The notes under the pieces were generated by a model. The model made no database searches and was not told where the DNA came from. It saw only the letters and a program-made list of their open reading frames with translations. The translations under genes and the position numbers were made by a program. A stretch of DNA of 64,000 nt from Mayamaea pseudoterrestris (taxonomy: Eukaryota; Bacillariophyta; Bacillariophyceae; Sellaphorales; Sellaphoraceae), in NCBI GenBank assembly GCA_027923505.1, contig BROI01000002.1, positions 930,001 through 994,000 of the forward strand. Reading direction: 5' to 3'. This document shows, one piece after another, positions 1 through 9,910 of this stretch. Position 1 is the stretch's first letter. Each line of letters starts with the position of its first letter.

Positions 1-2052
1 CCTGGAATTATGGGTACGCCCGCGGAAATCAAATTGCTCAAGCCGGAGCAAACATGGTTCAAAGATACAGCTGTTGAGTTTAGTCGTCAGCAAATTAGCG
101 TCGACATGTTTTTGTTCCCTTACCAGTACATGGACTTGGCATCGCTTGGAGAGCTCCCTCGTTATACTTCGGGCAATCTTTACTCGTACGTTTCATTTAA
201 CAGAGCCAAGGATGGAAAACGATTTGAAGATCAGCTTGCGAATACCTTGACGCAGCATACAGCCTTTGAAGCAGTCATGAGGATTCGTTGCAGCAAGGGA
301 ATGAGAATTACAAATTTTTACGGTAACTTCTTTATTAGAGGGACAGATCTCCTTGCGCTCCCCAACTGCAACACTGATTCAGTCTTTGGATTTGACTTGG
401 CCCACGAGGAACAAAACATTTTAATGTCCCACGTCACGGTGCAAGCAGCTCTGCTTTACACGAGCAGTGATGGAGAGCGGCGTATTCGAGTCATGACGCA
501 GACGCTTCCAGTGACACCGTTGAACTCGGAGCTTATTGGAGCAATTGATGCAGAAGCGTCTTGTGCCTTGCTTGCACGGCAAGCAATGGACTTGGGGTTG
601 AAAACGAGCTTGGACCAGACCCGCATGCGTTTGCAGCAAATTTGCGTGGATGTCATCCGGTCTGCTAAAGGCGGAGACAAGCGGACGGTGTCTGGTTATG
701 CTGCTCCGGGGCATCATGACGGATCGGATGGCGAGGAGAAGCAGTTGCCTGAAAACTTGCAACTCTTCCCGCTGTATATCCTAGCGCTGATGAAGAATGT
801 TGCTTTTCGAGGAGGTACGGACGTTCATCCGGACGAACGCATTCAGGCCCACCATATATTGAGCCGCCTGTGGGTTCCAGCGTGCAAGCACTTTATTTAT
901 CCGCAATTGTTTGAGCTGCACAAAATGGACAATGATGCTGGCCATCCATCTGTTAACGACGACGAGAGTGAACTGGTTGCTGGAAGAAACCGCATTGTAC
1001 TACCCACTGTGGTTAATTTGAGTATAGACCGACTGAGCAGCGATGGTGTTTACTTGCTCAGCAACGGAATTGAATTCTATCTCTGGGTCGGCCGAGATGC
1101 AAACATGAATATTGTGGCGTCGCTTTTCGGTGTTCACACTTTGGATGATGTTGATCCAAATCAAATGGAAATTATTATGAGCGGCGATCCATTCGCGTCA
1201 CGCTTTGGAGCCATTGTTGATGCATTGCGCGAAGAGGTTGATGGCCCTTATTACACTGCGCCAAAGATTGTCGTCATTCGAGAAGGAGATACTCACTTGG
1301 AGGCACGGTTTTACTGGTTTTTGATTGAAGATCGGGCAAGTTTTCAAGGTGGAACCTACAGCTACGCCGAGTTTATGCAGTTTGTAAACAATCCAAATGC
1401 CACCTCGGGAGGCCGGGGCGTCGCCCCTCCTGGTGCACCCGGTGGAATGGCGATGGGTGCTCATCCTCCTCCACCAGGTCCTCCTGCCCCGCATCAAGGA
1501 GGTGCGTATCCGCCTCAAAAGCCGCAGTACGCTCCCTCACCTGGTCATGGAAACTACGCTCCACCGACACCTCCAGTTGCGCCGCGCGGACCTCAGCCAG
1601 GTGGTTATGGAGGGCCGCCTGCTCCCCCGCAGCCTTCTCAGCAAATTAGTTACAACTCACCGCCGGTGGCATCACACGCGCCATCTCAAGGAGGATACGG
1701 TGGCCCAATGGGATCACACGGCCCTCCGTCAGGTGGCTATGGCGCTCCTCCAACGCCGCCAACTCAAGCAGGACCTCCACAGGTGAACTATGCAGCGAAA
1801 ACTTCACCAGTCGGAGCTCCACCTCAGGCGGCGTACCAAAGCCCTCCTGTGTCTTCTGCCGGACCTTCACGACAAGCTGGCCCTCCTCCTGTACCGGGAC
1901 GGTCAGTAGCTTCTAGCGCTCCTCAACAAGCTCCGGCTTACTCATCCACGCCTCCGCCTCCTCCAGGTGCCGGCGTTGCACGACCTCCTCCGCCACCTCC
2001 TGGTGGTGCGAGAAATTTCCCGCCACCCCCACCTCCGCCTCCTGGACGCTAA
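1..2052 (+). CDS. SEC24: Sec24-type COPII coat protein, C-terminal part (5' end outside window)
   Basis: COPII inner-coat cargo adaptor acting at ER exit sites with Sec23. The frame is open from base 1, so the N-terminal half lies outside the window; the ATG at 10 is probably internal. Visible parts are the end of the trunk domain (LLKPEQTWFKDTAVEFSRQQ), the beta-sandwich (GMRITNFYGNFFIRGTDLL), the helical domain (LQLFPLYILALMKNVAFRGG) and a gelsolin-like domain (SSDGVYLLSNGIEFYLWVG). Homology ends near YAEFMQFVNN (about base 1390). About 215 residues rich in Pro, Gly, Gln, Ser and Tyr follow, ending in a polyproline run before the stop. Canonical Sec24 has its Pro/Gln-rich disordered segment at the N-terminus, so this tail is unusual. 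Family call is firm; the paralogue is not decided. Confidence 0.93.
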   Translation, partial: PGIMGTPAEIKLLKPEQTWFKDTAVEFSRQQISVDMFLFPYQYMDLASLGELPRYTSGNLYSYVSFNRAKDGKRFEDQLANTLTQHTAFEAVMRIRCSKGMRITNFYGNFFIRGTDLLALPNCNTDSVFGFDLAHEEQNILMSHVTVQAALLYTSSDGERRIRVMTQTLPVTPLNSELIGAIDAEASCALLARQAMDLGLKTSLDQTRMRLQQICVDVIRSAKGGDKRTVSGYAAPGHHDGSDGEEKQLPENLQLFPLYILALMKNVAFRGGTDVHPDERIQAHHILSRLWVPACKHFIYPQLFELHKMDNDAGHPSVNDDESELVAGRNRIVLPTVVNLSIDRLSSDGVYLLSNGIEFYLWVGRDANMNIVASLFGVHTLDDVDPNQMEIIMSGDPFASRFGAIVDALREEVDGPYYTAPKIVVIREGDTHLEARFYWFLIEDRASFQGGTYSYAEFMQFVNNPNATSGGRGVAPPGAPGGMAMGAHPPPPGPPAPHQGGAYPPQKPQYAPSPGHGNYAPPTPPVAPRGPQPGGYGGPPAPPQPSQQISYNSPPVASHAPSQGGYGGPMGSHGPPSGGYGAPPTPPTQAGPPQVNYAAKTSPVGAPPQAAYQSPPVSSAGPSRQAGPPPVPGRSVASSAPQQAPAYSSTPPPPPGAGVARPPPPPPGGARNFPPPPPPPPGR

Positions 2053-2136
2053 TTAGTTTCTATAAAGAAAAATTTACCTCAGTTGTTGACGGATATACGC
2101 ATGTATAAAGAGTTGTTTTGTGAATTACATTCTACT

Positions 2137-4095
2137 CTATCCTTCCTTTAGAGTTTTTGGCCTTTTGTCGTTAATATTTCGCTTAGCCAGCGGACCAAAA
2201 TATAGCTGATTGATGAGCACACCCATCAACCTTAAAAAGTTAAATACGCCGAAGCCAAGCCACACACCAGCGAGTCCATATATTGGCGGAAACGTTTTAA
2301 GCGCCCAAAGGCAGCCAGAAGTGGCTATCGCGGTACTAAGAGAGAGCTGACAAAGAAGAGTCAGTTGTCAGGTACGTGTTGACGAGTCTTCAATACGAAC
2401 AGTTCAATAAATTACCTGCATGAAACTACCGCATCCCACCATGACGCCTTCGCCAATAAAGACTGCTCCGTTCATTATTTGATATACGCTTGCCAGCACA
2501 CACGGTATTCGAGCGGCGTCTCGCACTTCTTGCAAAGGTGTAGACTGTCGAATGACGGGGATGAGTAAAAGCTGCAGACAGCCCAAAATTGAACCTAATA
2601 GCAGGCCCCAGCTCATGAGCCTATTCACAGTTGCCTTGGCGGTTGCGACGCCTCCGACATGCTTCCTCTGATTCTTGTCATATCGCGAAACCAAATCATT
2701 AGGAACAATCGTCTGGGCGACCGTCGAAAGCGCCAGCAAAACAATTCCTCCCAACTGAAATGTTTGTATTGAAATAGCGTGCGCTGCCGCTGACACTCCA
2801 CTCGTATCAATTGATTGCACTACGCGAGCCACTGCTAAAAAGGTCAAATTCAGTGCAACATTGCGTAGCTGCAGTGCTCCGCCTCCTTTCAGCAGTGGTT
2901 GCAGTTGCACCCACGCGGGTAATTTGAATATTTTTCCCAATTGAATCATGTTACGCTTGTGCAACACCACCAAGTAAGTGACGGCGGAAACAATTTCGGC
3001 AGCTAGCGTCGCCAGTGCGGCGCCTGGAACTCCCATTTGTAACGTGAAAATGAAAATCGGATCTAAGACGGCGTTCAAAAGATTGGCCATCAAGCTGATT
3101 TTGACAGGAGTGACAGTGTCTAGAACACCGCGAAAAGCACTGAAACCAACCAACGATATCAGAGAAGGCACAAACGCAAAAGATCGAATCAAAAGGTAAG
3201 GTCTGGCGTATTTTAACGCGGGTGCATCCGCAGACAAGACGCTCAGCAGGACGGCGTCAGGCCGCAAAAGTAGCACTGTAGACGATATTGCTGCCATGAT
3301 CAAGCCAATCAAAAGTGCTTGACAAATAGCATCTTGAACGCCTTCCTGATTGCCCTTGGCATTCTGCTTGGATATTATCGTGGCTGTGACGGCCGGCAGA
3401 AAACTTGTCAGCCAAAAGACGCTGCTGAAGACTTGATTTGCAGCCGCCTGGCCAGCTACTGCCAACGCAATACCCATTCGATTGACCCAAAACAAGTCAA
3501 CGGCGCCAATTAAGGGGTTGATGGCAAAGTTTGCAATGACGGGCAGTGACACTTTGATCAAGCGACGGTCCAATGCGTCCCCACATGGCCAGCGCGATAT
3601 AGACGAAGGATTAGATGCACGTTCTCCTCCTCGAAGTTGATCGTCATTCACATGTTGTACTTGTATCTCGTGAGCTTCACTTTTTGACGTTTGGTCCATG
3701 GAATTCACTGTTGCACCTAGCCGGTGTTGATCATCATTGTCAGCTACATGGTGGCCTTCTATTGCATCATTTAGTGCACTTTCTATGCTAGAAGCTTGAT
3801 CCAAAGTTTCTGCTGGATCGTCATTCATCGTCCGTAGTTGCATAGTCCCTTTTGTTGCCGCTGCCCTTTGCCTTGATGGAAATGTAAAAGTGCGAACATT
3901 GTGAACGGCAAAGCAGCCGACGCATTGCGTCAAAAATGCCCAAATTAACAGACATTGCAAGGATGATTTGCTTCGAGAAACATGCACTTGATGGGATGGT
4001 AATGCTATTGATGTCATGAGACTGCTTTTCCTCGACTCTTCTGCAGACTTGTGATGTTTCGCTGGATGTCGGCGATGTTGTGAGGAACACGTCAT
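2137..4095 (-). CDS. MATE-family efflux transporter, probably plastid-targeted
   Basis: Exons 4095..2416 and 2346..2137 with a 69-nt intron (CAG/GTAATT donor, TTTGTCAG acceptor, phase 0) give 629 aa. The second exon adds the last helix (YGLAGVWLGFGVFNF) and a basic tail, and it fits the frame exactly. The MatE domain starts near residue 170 (LIKVSLPVIANFAINPLIGA) and carries about 12 membrane segments; these proteins export organic cations or metabolites in exchange for H+ or Na+. The N-terminus has a hydrophobic stretch ending VGCFAVHNV, with Phe directly after the likely signal-cleavage site, as in diatom plastid leaders, followed by a basic Ser/Thr-rich transit-like region. The overall type resembles DinF/EDS5 plastid MATEs. 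Substrate unknown. It converges on Sec24 with 84 nt between stops. Confidence 0.9.
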
Positions 4096-4705
4096 GGTGC
4101 GTAGTCATTATTGTCACACGACAAAGCGTGACTGAAAGCCATTCTTAGCTACCCGGTGCTGCTTAAGACTCACTCAACGCTTTGCCGACTTTCGATATGT
4201 ATGCTAATTCAGCTTTTCAGAGACTAACAGAGTCAAGACTAAAAGGCAATATGGTCTGGTGCAACGGTTAGAGAGAGCAGCAAGTGAGAGAGCGACTTCT
4301 GACAGGGTCTAATAATGCTCGGAGTGCGTCCGCGACAAGTTGACGCCCTCCTGGCGGGAATATTAAACCATGATACGCATGGCCCAGATCACAGATTTTA
4401 GTAAAGGTTACTTAAAAGAGTAGAGTACATGGGGATCTTCGAGCCACGAGTCATTGAATGTAGTACTCTGTGTCAACATACTTCTGCGCGATGGGAATCT
4501 GAACTCCTTCTTTTTTTAACTTAAATGGATTTGGTTCTACGCCATGCACAGCAATCCTCTTCTTGTTCGAATACAAGATTGTTTAGCAAGTTGTGACATT
4601 CTTGAGGATGTGCTGGCAGCGCTTGCCGGACTCACCACCTTTGTAGTCAAATATGGCAACTACTATAGACTCCTGGCTAAGTATAACCAAATTAAGTATT
4701 AAACC
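4096..4705. other. intergenic; candidate unannotated coding on minus strand
   Basis: This is the 5' side of the MATE gene and the 3' side of the small membrane-protein gene. On the minus strand, two open stretches look coding-like: one around 4676..4586 and one around 4540..4448, the latter ending EYYIQ and a stop. A GTAAGG donor-like site overlaps the stop of the neighbouring minus-strand gene. No splice combination could be proved. Nothing else recognised. Confidence 0.3.
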
Positions 4706-5047
4706 TTACTTGAACTTTTGAAAATCCATTGGCCCACGAATATCATGACTTTCATCCACTTGCTGCGCTCCATACTTGGCTACTTCTCGATCATTTTCGC
4801 GAAAGCCCAGCAAACGTCCTCGCGTATTCTGCAAGACCACCATGGAGCCAAAGGTGAACCCGATTCCCGCCATGAGACCAGCGACGGCGAAGCGAGCAGG
4901 TCTTCCAACGACGAATCCGTAGGTCCATGAGGCGACGGTGGCGCCGGCCCATTGACAGTAGTCGGACGTGCGAAGACACTTGAGGCAGTCGTCGACAGTT
5001 GGGTTGATATTGACAGTTGGATATTTGGTGTTGATAGCGGGAGCCAT
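4706..5047 (-). CDS. small two-helix membrane protein, function unknown
   Basis: The ORF encodes 113 aa from an ATG at 5047. After a polar N-terminus with a DDCLKCLRTSDYC segment it has two hydrophobic helices (residues about 30-47 and 53-73, the second Gly-rich: AGLMAGIGFTFGSM), then a charged C-terminus (RGRLLGFRENDREVAKYG). Size and two-helix layout recall small inner-mitochondrial-membrane subunits or assembly factors (COX20- or MIC10-like), but I see no diagnostic match. The stop codon lies inside a good GTAAGG donor-like sequence, so the protein may continue into a downstream exon. It is divergent from golgin-84, with about 435 nt between starts. Confidence 0.6.
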   Translation of the reverse strand: MAPAINTKYPTVNINPTVDDCLKCLRTSDYCQWAGATVASWTYGFVVGRPARFAVAGLMAGIGFTFGSMVVLQNTRGRLLGFRENDREVAKYGAQQVDESHDIRGPMDFQKFK

Positions 5048-5482
5048 GCTATCTGTAGTAAATTGAATAGATAATGGAAGGCTGAGATCATGACAGTGAT
5101 CATTACAAATGCAAGGAAGGTTGGTGACGTGCGTGACGAGGACCGTCTGTCAATATCAAATGTTCACCCTCCATGGCTATTTTTTGTTTGTGCTTAACTG
5201 AATATCATCCTACATACCTTGCGAAAGCTGAAAATGACCGAGGGTGTTTCTATATTACGATACGGGACCAAGCGTTGGCTATACTTTTGGTCGCAAAAGC
5301 GGAAGGTGCATATGGAAGCAGCAGAGCAGCCGATAACGCTACGACACAACGAGAAGTGGTGCGACACTTGTCAATCTGATGCGCGACAACCACCATCATG
5401 TTCATTCCAGAGTGCCAGTACCGGTAATTGCTCATCTTTTCTACATAAATTACTGCTGGGAAGCACTACCATCGTCATTATC

Positions 5483-7558
5483 ATGTCCAAATGGTTACAG
5501 AATGCAGCCAACTTTCTCGAGAAACTGGATGATACAGCGGCAAAGGTGATTGTCGAGCAGCGCGGCGGCAGCCATGACGACGATGACGACGGTTTGCTTG
5601 ACAGCATTTTGGCCTCTCGTGGACTCGATGAGGAAATGAATGATCAAGAGCTGCAAGACCAATTGTCCAATGCTTGGAGCGAGCATGATGATTTGGATTT
5701 GTCCATGAAGAACGTAGATGCATCCGAAGCAATGGCGGAGCAAGAAAATTCAGAAGGATCAAATGATCCTGTAGAAGAAAACCAGCAGAACGAGACGCCT
5801 GCAAAAGCTAAATTGAGTGAAGGAGTAACTTCAATGCAGTCTTCTGATACTCCATTCCGGACGCCTCGTCAGTTATCATCGGACTCGTTGCCCAGCGACA
5901 ATGAGGCTGGTTCAGGGGACGAGGCTCAGCAAAATGCCACAAATGAATCTGATGAGGACCAGCCATCTTCATCAGTGAGGGATGAACAAGTAGACGCTCC
6001 AAACTCGTCCGTCGAAGCCCCATCCACTGCAGTGGCTCCTTCTAGTCGGCCAGTCTCTCCCATCGCTCCTGGATCACATGCGGGAACGCAACAGTTACTA
6101 CAGTCGCAAAAGGAGCTTCGCACCCTCAAGCGTCACATTCTGGCGCTCCATCAGCAGCTTGAATCATCAGAAAGGGAAGTAAAAGCCCAGCGACACGAAC
6201 TCGAGTCTGCGGGCGCGCTCATGGAGAAGGAGCGATTAAAGTTTAAGACGGAAAAGGACAAGTTGACTGAAAAACATCAGAGTGACACCAAGACACTAAA
6301 GCAAGCGCACAGTGACGAAACCAAATTACTTCACTCGCAAATAAAAACATTGAATGAACAACGAGCGCAGGAAGGTGGAAACTGGACCAAGGAGCTGGAG
6401 GATGCATTGGTGCGCGAGCAGGAAACGCTTCGCAAGGTTGCCTTGCTGCAAGACGAAAAGGAGACGCTGCAGCAGCATATTGACACACTTGAGCAACAGC
6501 AGCAAGCTCTTGGTAGTCGCTTGGAGTCTTTGACGGAGACGGCCGATGCCGCCATGGATCGAGAGCGGCAAGCAGAGACGCGGTTGGACGAGTTGTTGAC
6601 GGCTCATGCTCGGCAGATTCAACAAAGGCAGTTGCGAGAAGCTGAATTAGAAAAGACGGTTAGCGAGCTAGGTGCAGCTTTGGTCAAGTCGAGCGAAAAT
6701 GCTGGATCGGATCGTGCATTAATGCAGCCAACCTATTCTCATGACATGCAGATAATTGAGAGTCTTCGAGCGGAAATGGAAACTATTCAGACGCAACTCG
6801 AACAAGAGCAACAACGCAACAAGATTTTACAGGATGAATTACGAAATGTGTCCAGTGAGCAGTCGGACGAAGCCACTGTCTTGCAGCTGCGCCGAGAACA
6901 ACATGATCGTCAAATTCAACAATTGAACGAAACTATTCTGGAACTCAAGAGGGAGTTGCAGCGTGAGAAGGAGCACGCCACTTCTAATCGACTGAATGGC
7001 GACGACGAGACTATGAAGCAAGTCAGAAACCTTTCGGAGGATGTGATTCGATTACGCGACAAGTTGAGCAGCTCAAGCAGTGAAATTTCGGCACTGAAAA
7101 GTCGTTTGCATGTTGCTCTGGACAGAGCAAAACGAGCGGAGCAAGCGTTGGAAGAACGCTTGACTGCTGTATCGGGGTTTGGCGATATCGAGGTTGGGAG
7201 TGGAGCAACGCGGCAACGTGGTGGATTGAAGGGTCATCCAACTATGCGAGCCGCTTTGAAGCTTGACGTCGTTCAAGGAGAAGGGTCCGAGCGCTTTGCC
7301 AAGAGTCTTGATTCATTGGATAAATTCCTCGTTCAAAGTGGAAGGTTTTTGCGACAGAACGCTGTCGCTCGACTGCTTTTCATTCTATACTTTGTGACGA
7401 TGCACCTCTGGACATTTGTCTTGCTGTTCTTCCATGTTCACGGATACGACACAATGCGTACTGATTTCGCGACCAGCGGGCACGGTCCAGCAGGAATGAT
7501 TGCTCAGCAGGCCGCTCAAGTGGCTCAGAGAAATGCCAGTGATATGATGCAGCCATAA
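5483..7558 (+). CDS. GOLGA5: golgin-84 / GOLGA5-like Golgi tether
   Basis: Coiled-coil Golgi tether anchored by a C-terminal membrane helix, acting in retrograde intra-Golgi transport. The frame is open back to 5219, but the ATG at 5483 gives the family's N-terminus (MSKWLQNAANFLEKLDDTAA), a short amphipathic opening as in animal and plant golgin-84, so I start there (691 aa). Residues about 30-200 are acidic, Ser-rich and probably disordered; about 205-590 is a nearly continuous heptad coiled coil rich in Gln, Glu and Lys; the C-terminal helix (LLFILYFVTMHLWTFVLLFF) carries the HLW element seen in golgin-84 anchors. No introns are needed. The call rests on both ends matching the family with a coiled coil of the right length. 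Confidence 0.86.
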   Translation: MSKWLQNAANFLEKLDDTAAKVIVEQRGGSHDDDDDGLLDSILASRGLDEEMNDQELQDQLSNAWSEHDDLDLSMKNVDASEAMAEQENSEGSNDPVEENQQNETPAKAKLSEGVTSMQSSDTPFRTPRQLSSDSLPSDNEAGSGDEAQQNATNESDEDQPSSSVRDEQVDAPNSSVEAPSTAVAPSSRPVSPIAPGSHAGTQQLLQSQKELRTLKRHILALHQQLESSEREVKAQRHELESAGALMEKERLKFKTEKDKLTEKHQSDTKTLKQAHSDETKLLHSQIKTLNEQRAQEGGNWTKELEDALVREQETLRKVALLQDEKETLQQHIDTLEQQQQALGSRLESLTETADAAMDRERQAETRLDELLTAHARQIQQRQLREAELEKTVSELGAALVKSSENAGSDRALMQPTYSHDMQIIESLRAEMETIQTQLEQEQQRNKILQDELRNVSSEQSDEATVLQLRREQHDRQIQQLNETILELKRELQREKEHATSNRLNGDDETMKQVRNLSEDVIRLRDKLSSSSSEISALKSRLHVALDRAKRAEQALEERLTAVSGFGDIEVGSGATRQRGGLKGHPTMRAALKLDVVQGEGSERFAKSLDSLDKFLVQSGRFLRQNAVARLLFILYFVTMHLWTFVLLFFHVHGYDTMRTDFATSGHGPAGMIAQQAAQVAQRNASDMMQP

Positions 7559-7913
7559 GCTACGTCTGAACGAAAAGGTAACTAGGTCTCTTGTCCCCCG
7601 TCCCTGCTCTACTGTAAACACATGTACAAAGCATCGTCACGTACACTTCCTTCTGAGTAAAAGTCACTCTTGTTGGTACTCCATGTATGCGCACAGCTAC
7701 ATCCAAGGCGTTAGTGCGCAGTTACGGTGTAAGAATATACAAAGTAGGCATACTGCGCATACTCGTAAGCTATACGGTTTTAAAGCACGATCACCCGTTG
7801 CATGAATCTACTACGGTAAGTAAACATTGTCAGCATGAATGGCTAAAAGCGACGACTATAATGCTACTCGTCAACTGACCAGAGAATGAGTGTTCAGGCA
7901 GCCAGTAAAGCTT
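7559..7913. other. intergenic between convergent genes
   Basis: The 3' flanks of golgin-84 (plus) and the BspA-like gene (minus) lie here. Only short shadow ORFs are present; I see no RNA gene or repeat. Confidence 0.6.
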
Positions 7914-9140
7914 CTACATGGTCATGCCCATCTTCCCGATTGGAAACGTAGCGTTTGGAGAGGCTGGCTGGCAAAAGGATCCAGAGACCAAGGGGTCCGA
8001 CGTGATGGTGCACGCCGTACGGGTGAACATGAGGTAATAATCGGGCTCGATGTCGTCACAGGTCTTGTTGTAAAGGTGAACGGCCCAAGGATTGAGGTCT
8101 TGCGCGAAGCTGGCCGCATCCATGAACATCAAATTGAACATGCAGCCCTGGGATACGTTCCATGGCGAGATATCCTGGTTGAACTGAGTCGCATTGGCAA
8201 ACATGCTTCCAAAGGACATTGATTTGCTGGTGTCCCACTTGGAAAGGTCTTGGTTGAAGCTCGCAGCTCCGTAGAACATACCTGGTGTATAAAATTTGTG
8301 ATGGAGAGGTATGTGAGTGGTTGCACAAGCCATTCGAGGCTTTGGCAGTTCTGTGCGTCTGACAGGATACAGGATGCGCCAACTTACCGTAAAAATCTTC
8401 GCCCTTGGAAACATCCCAGTCATTCAAAGGCTGGTTAAAGGCGGATGCGAAGGCGAATACACCAAAGAAATTCATCGTTTCGGAGACATCCCAACCTTTG
8501 GCGAGCAAAACAAGACGAAAAGGCAAACGAAGTTTGTGTGAGAATGGTATCTTTCCATGAATCTTACTCGTCGAGATATGATATACATACCAGTAATGTC
8601 TTGGTTGAACGAAGTTGCGTTGTAGAACATGTAACTCATATCAGTCGCACGGGAAACTGTCCAGCTGATTGGCTCGTTAAAGTACTGCGTGCGACAGAAA
8701 TTGAGAATGTGTGAGAACGAATGCGTGAAGCTGCGTTGTCGACGACTCTGCCATTGCTCTCCAAGTATCAGCAACACTTCAAGACACAATCTGGTGCATT
8801 CGTTGCGACTCATAATACTTACAATGAGGTTGTAAAAGACGTACGAAAAGTCCGTGTTGAGACTGGTACACCAGTTGGTGATATTCGTGCCGTAAAAGGC
8901 CAGGACCGTGTCGCGGGAGCCGCGAGCAGCCTCCGGCAAAGTGAGCGAGTCACAGTAGGAACCTTCGGTGTAGCAGTGCGTCGCCGAAAAGAGCTCTCCT
9001 TCGTATCCTTGAAGAAATCCATTGACGTTGAAATTGGCACGGCCTGGTTCTCCGCAGGCTGCCTCGGCCTCAATCGTCTTGGCCGAGAAAGCAATGACGA
9101 GAACGAGCGAGAGGAGGAAGGACTTGAGGGGAGCCGTCAT
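7914..9140 (-). CDS. secreted BspA-like / DUF285 repeat protein
   Basis: Four exons, 9140..8823, 8684..8591, 8495..8388 and 8281..7914, give 295 aa with consistent phases (0, 1, 1); donors are GTAAGT or GTATGT. The signal peptide is clear (MTAPLKSFLLSLVLVIAFSA, then AEA/ACGEP), which argues against the longer upstream open frame to 9305. The body has about six units of 23-25 aa with the DUF285 pattern F-N-x-[DP]-[ILM]-x-x-W-[DN]-[VT]-S ... M-F-x-x-A, for example SFNQDLSKWDTSKSMSFGSM. The C-terminus holds several Cys. In bacteria and protists such BspA-type proteins are surface-exposed or secreted; the role here is unknown. Exon 3 is a symmetrical 1-1 exon of 108 nt. Confidence 0.87.
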
Positions 9141-9900
9141 GGTTATGATGCTGATGATGATGAACCGAGAGAATGGATGAGAGGCTGAAACAAAGTTGTA
9201 GAAAGCCAACGGGATGGATTTCCTCAAATGGTCGAGCAAATTTAATGAAATGTGTGCGATGGCAAAGCAGAAGCTGATGATTGAGGGTGGGCGGGCCAAG
9301 AGCACGCAACCGTGATGCCAGTTGTCGCGTTTTCTGACTTGTGACTACTTTAAACTGTATAGCAACACTCAAAAGAAGGATTAAGGCTTTAAAAGCTTGT
9401 CATCAAAACGTGGTGGACATCTTTATTGGGCGGAAACGCGAGCCAAAAAAGCTTAGGGCTCAATATCATATGAATACAAGATTGTCAGAGTATCTACTTT
9501 ACATTAAAATCGATAGTAGTTGTGGATACCTCCAATGACAAAGATTTTGCGCGCTTTTGGCTCTTTTGCCAGCACGCCTGCAATGTGGAGCAATATGTAG
9601 CGTGAGCTTGGCTGGTTATGGTCGGGCATTAACAGCGCATCTGACACGACCGCCTTGCGACGACCAATCCAAAGGGTTTGGATACGACAATTCGGAGTCG
9701 CCAAGGCTTCACCAACGTTCTACTTTGTTGAGGTTTAAACTGATGTATATTGACACCTGCGTAGCCTTGGTGGACTACTCCAAACGATTTGAAACTGTAA
9801 TCCTTTTATTCGAGAGTATGTAGAGTGAAGCTTAAAATTTAATTCTGCATAGGCTTCGTGACAATAGCTATCTTGCGCTTTCAGCTTTAGTTAGTCTTGC
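9141..9900. other. divergent promoter region
   Basis: This 760-nt region lies between the start of the BspA-like gene (minus) and the BSD-domain gene (plus). It contains only short unsupported ORFs. No RNA gene or repeat seen; the palindrome at 9901 borders it. Confidence 0.5.
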
Positions 9901-9910
9901 ATGACGTCAT
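9901..9910. promoter_or_regulatory. ATGACGTCAT palindrome (CRE/bZIP-type site)
   Basis: A perfect 10-base palindrome with a TGACGTCA core. TGACGT cores are bound by CREB-type bZIP factors and, in diatoms, by aureochromes and CO2/cAMP-responsive bZIPs. It overlaps the first in-frame ATG of the BSD gene, which suggests this ATG may lie in the leader and that 9988 is the real start. Binding is inferred, not shown. Confidence 0.4.

Noticed and set aside
1397-1786. 129-codon frame inside the Sec24 tail
   Set aside because: Shadow of Pro-rich codons in another frame; no start context or domain.
4256-4335. A-box-like string (TGGTGCAACGGTTAGAG) suggesting a tRNA
   Set aside because: No B-box or cloverleaf could be completed downstream.
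5219-5482. Upstream extension of the golgin-84 frame
   Set aside because: No match to the family; the ATG at 5483 gives the conserved amphipathic N-terminus.
9141-9305. Upstream extension of the BspA-like frame
   Set aside because: It would bury a clear signal peptide that begins at 9140.
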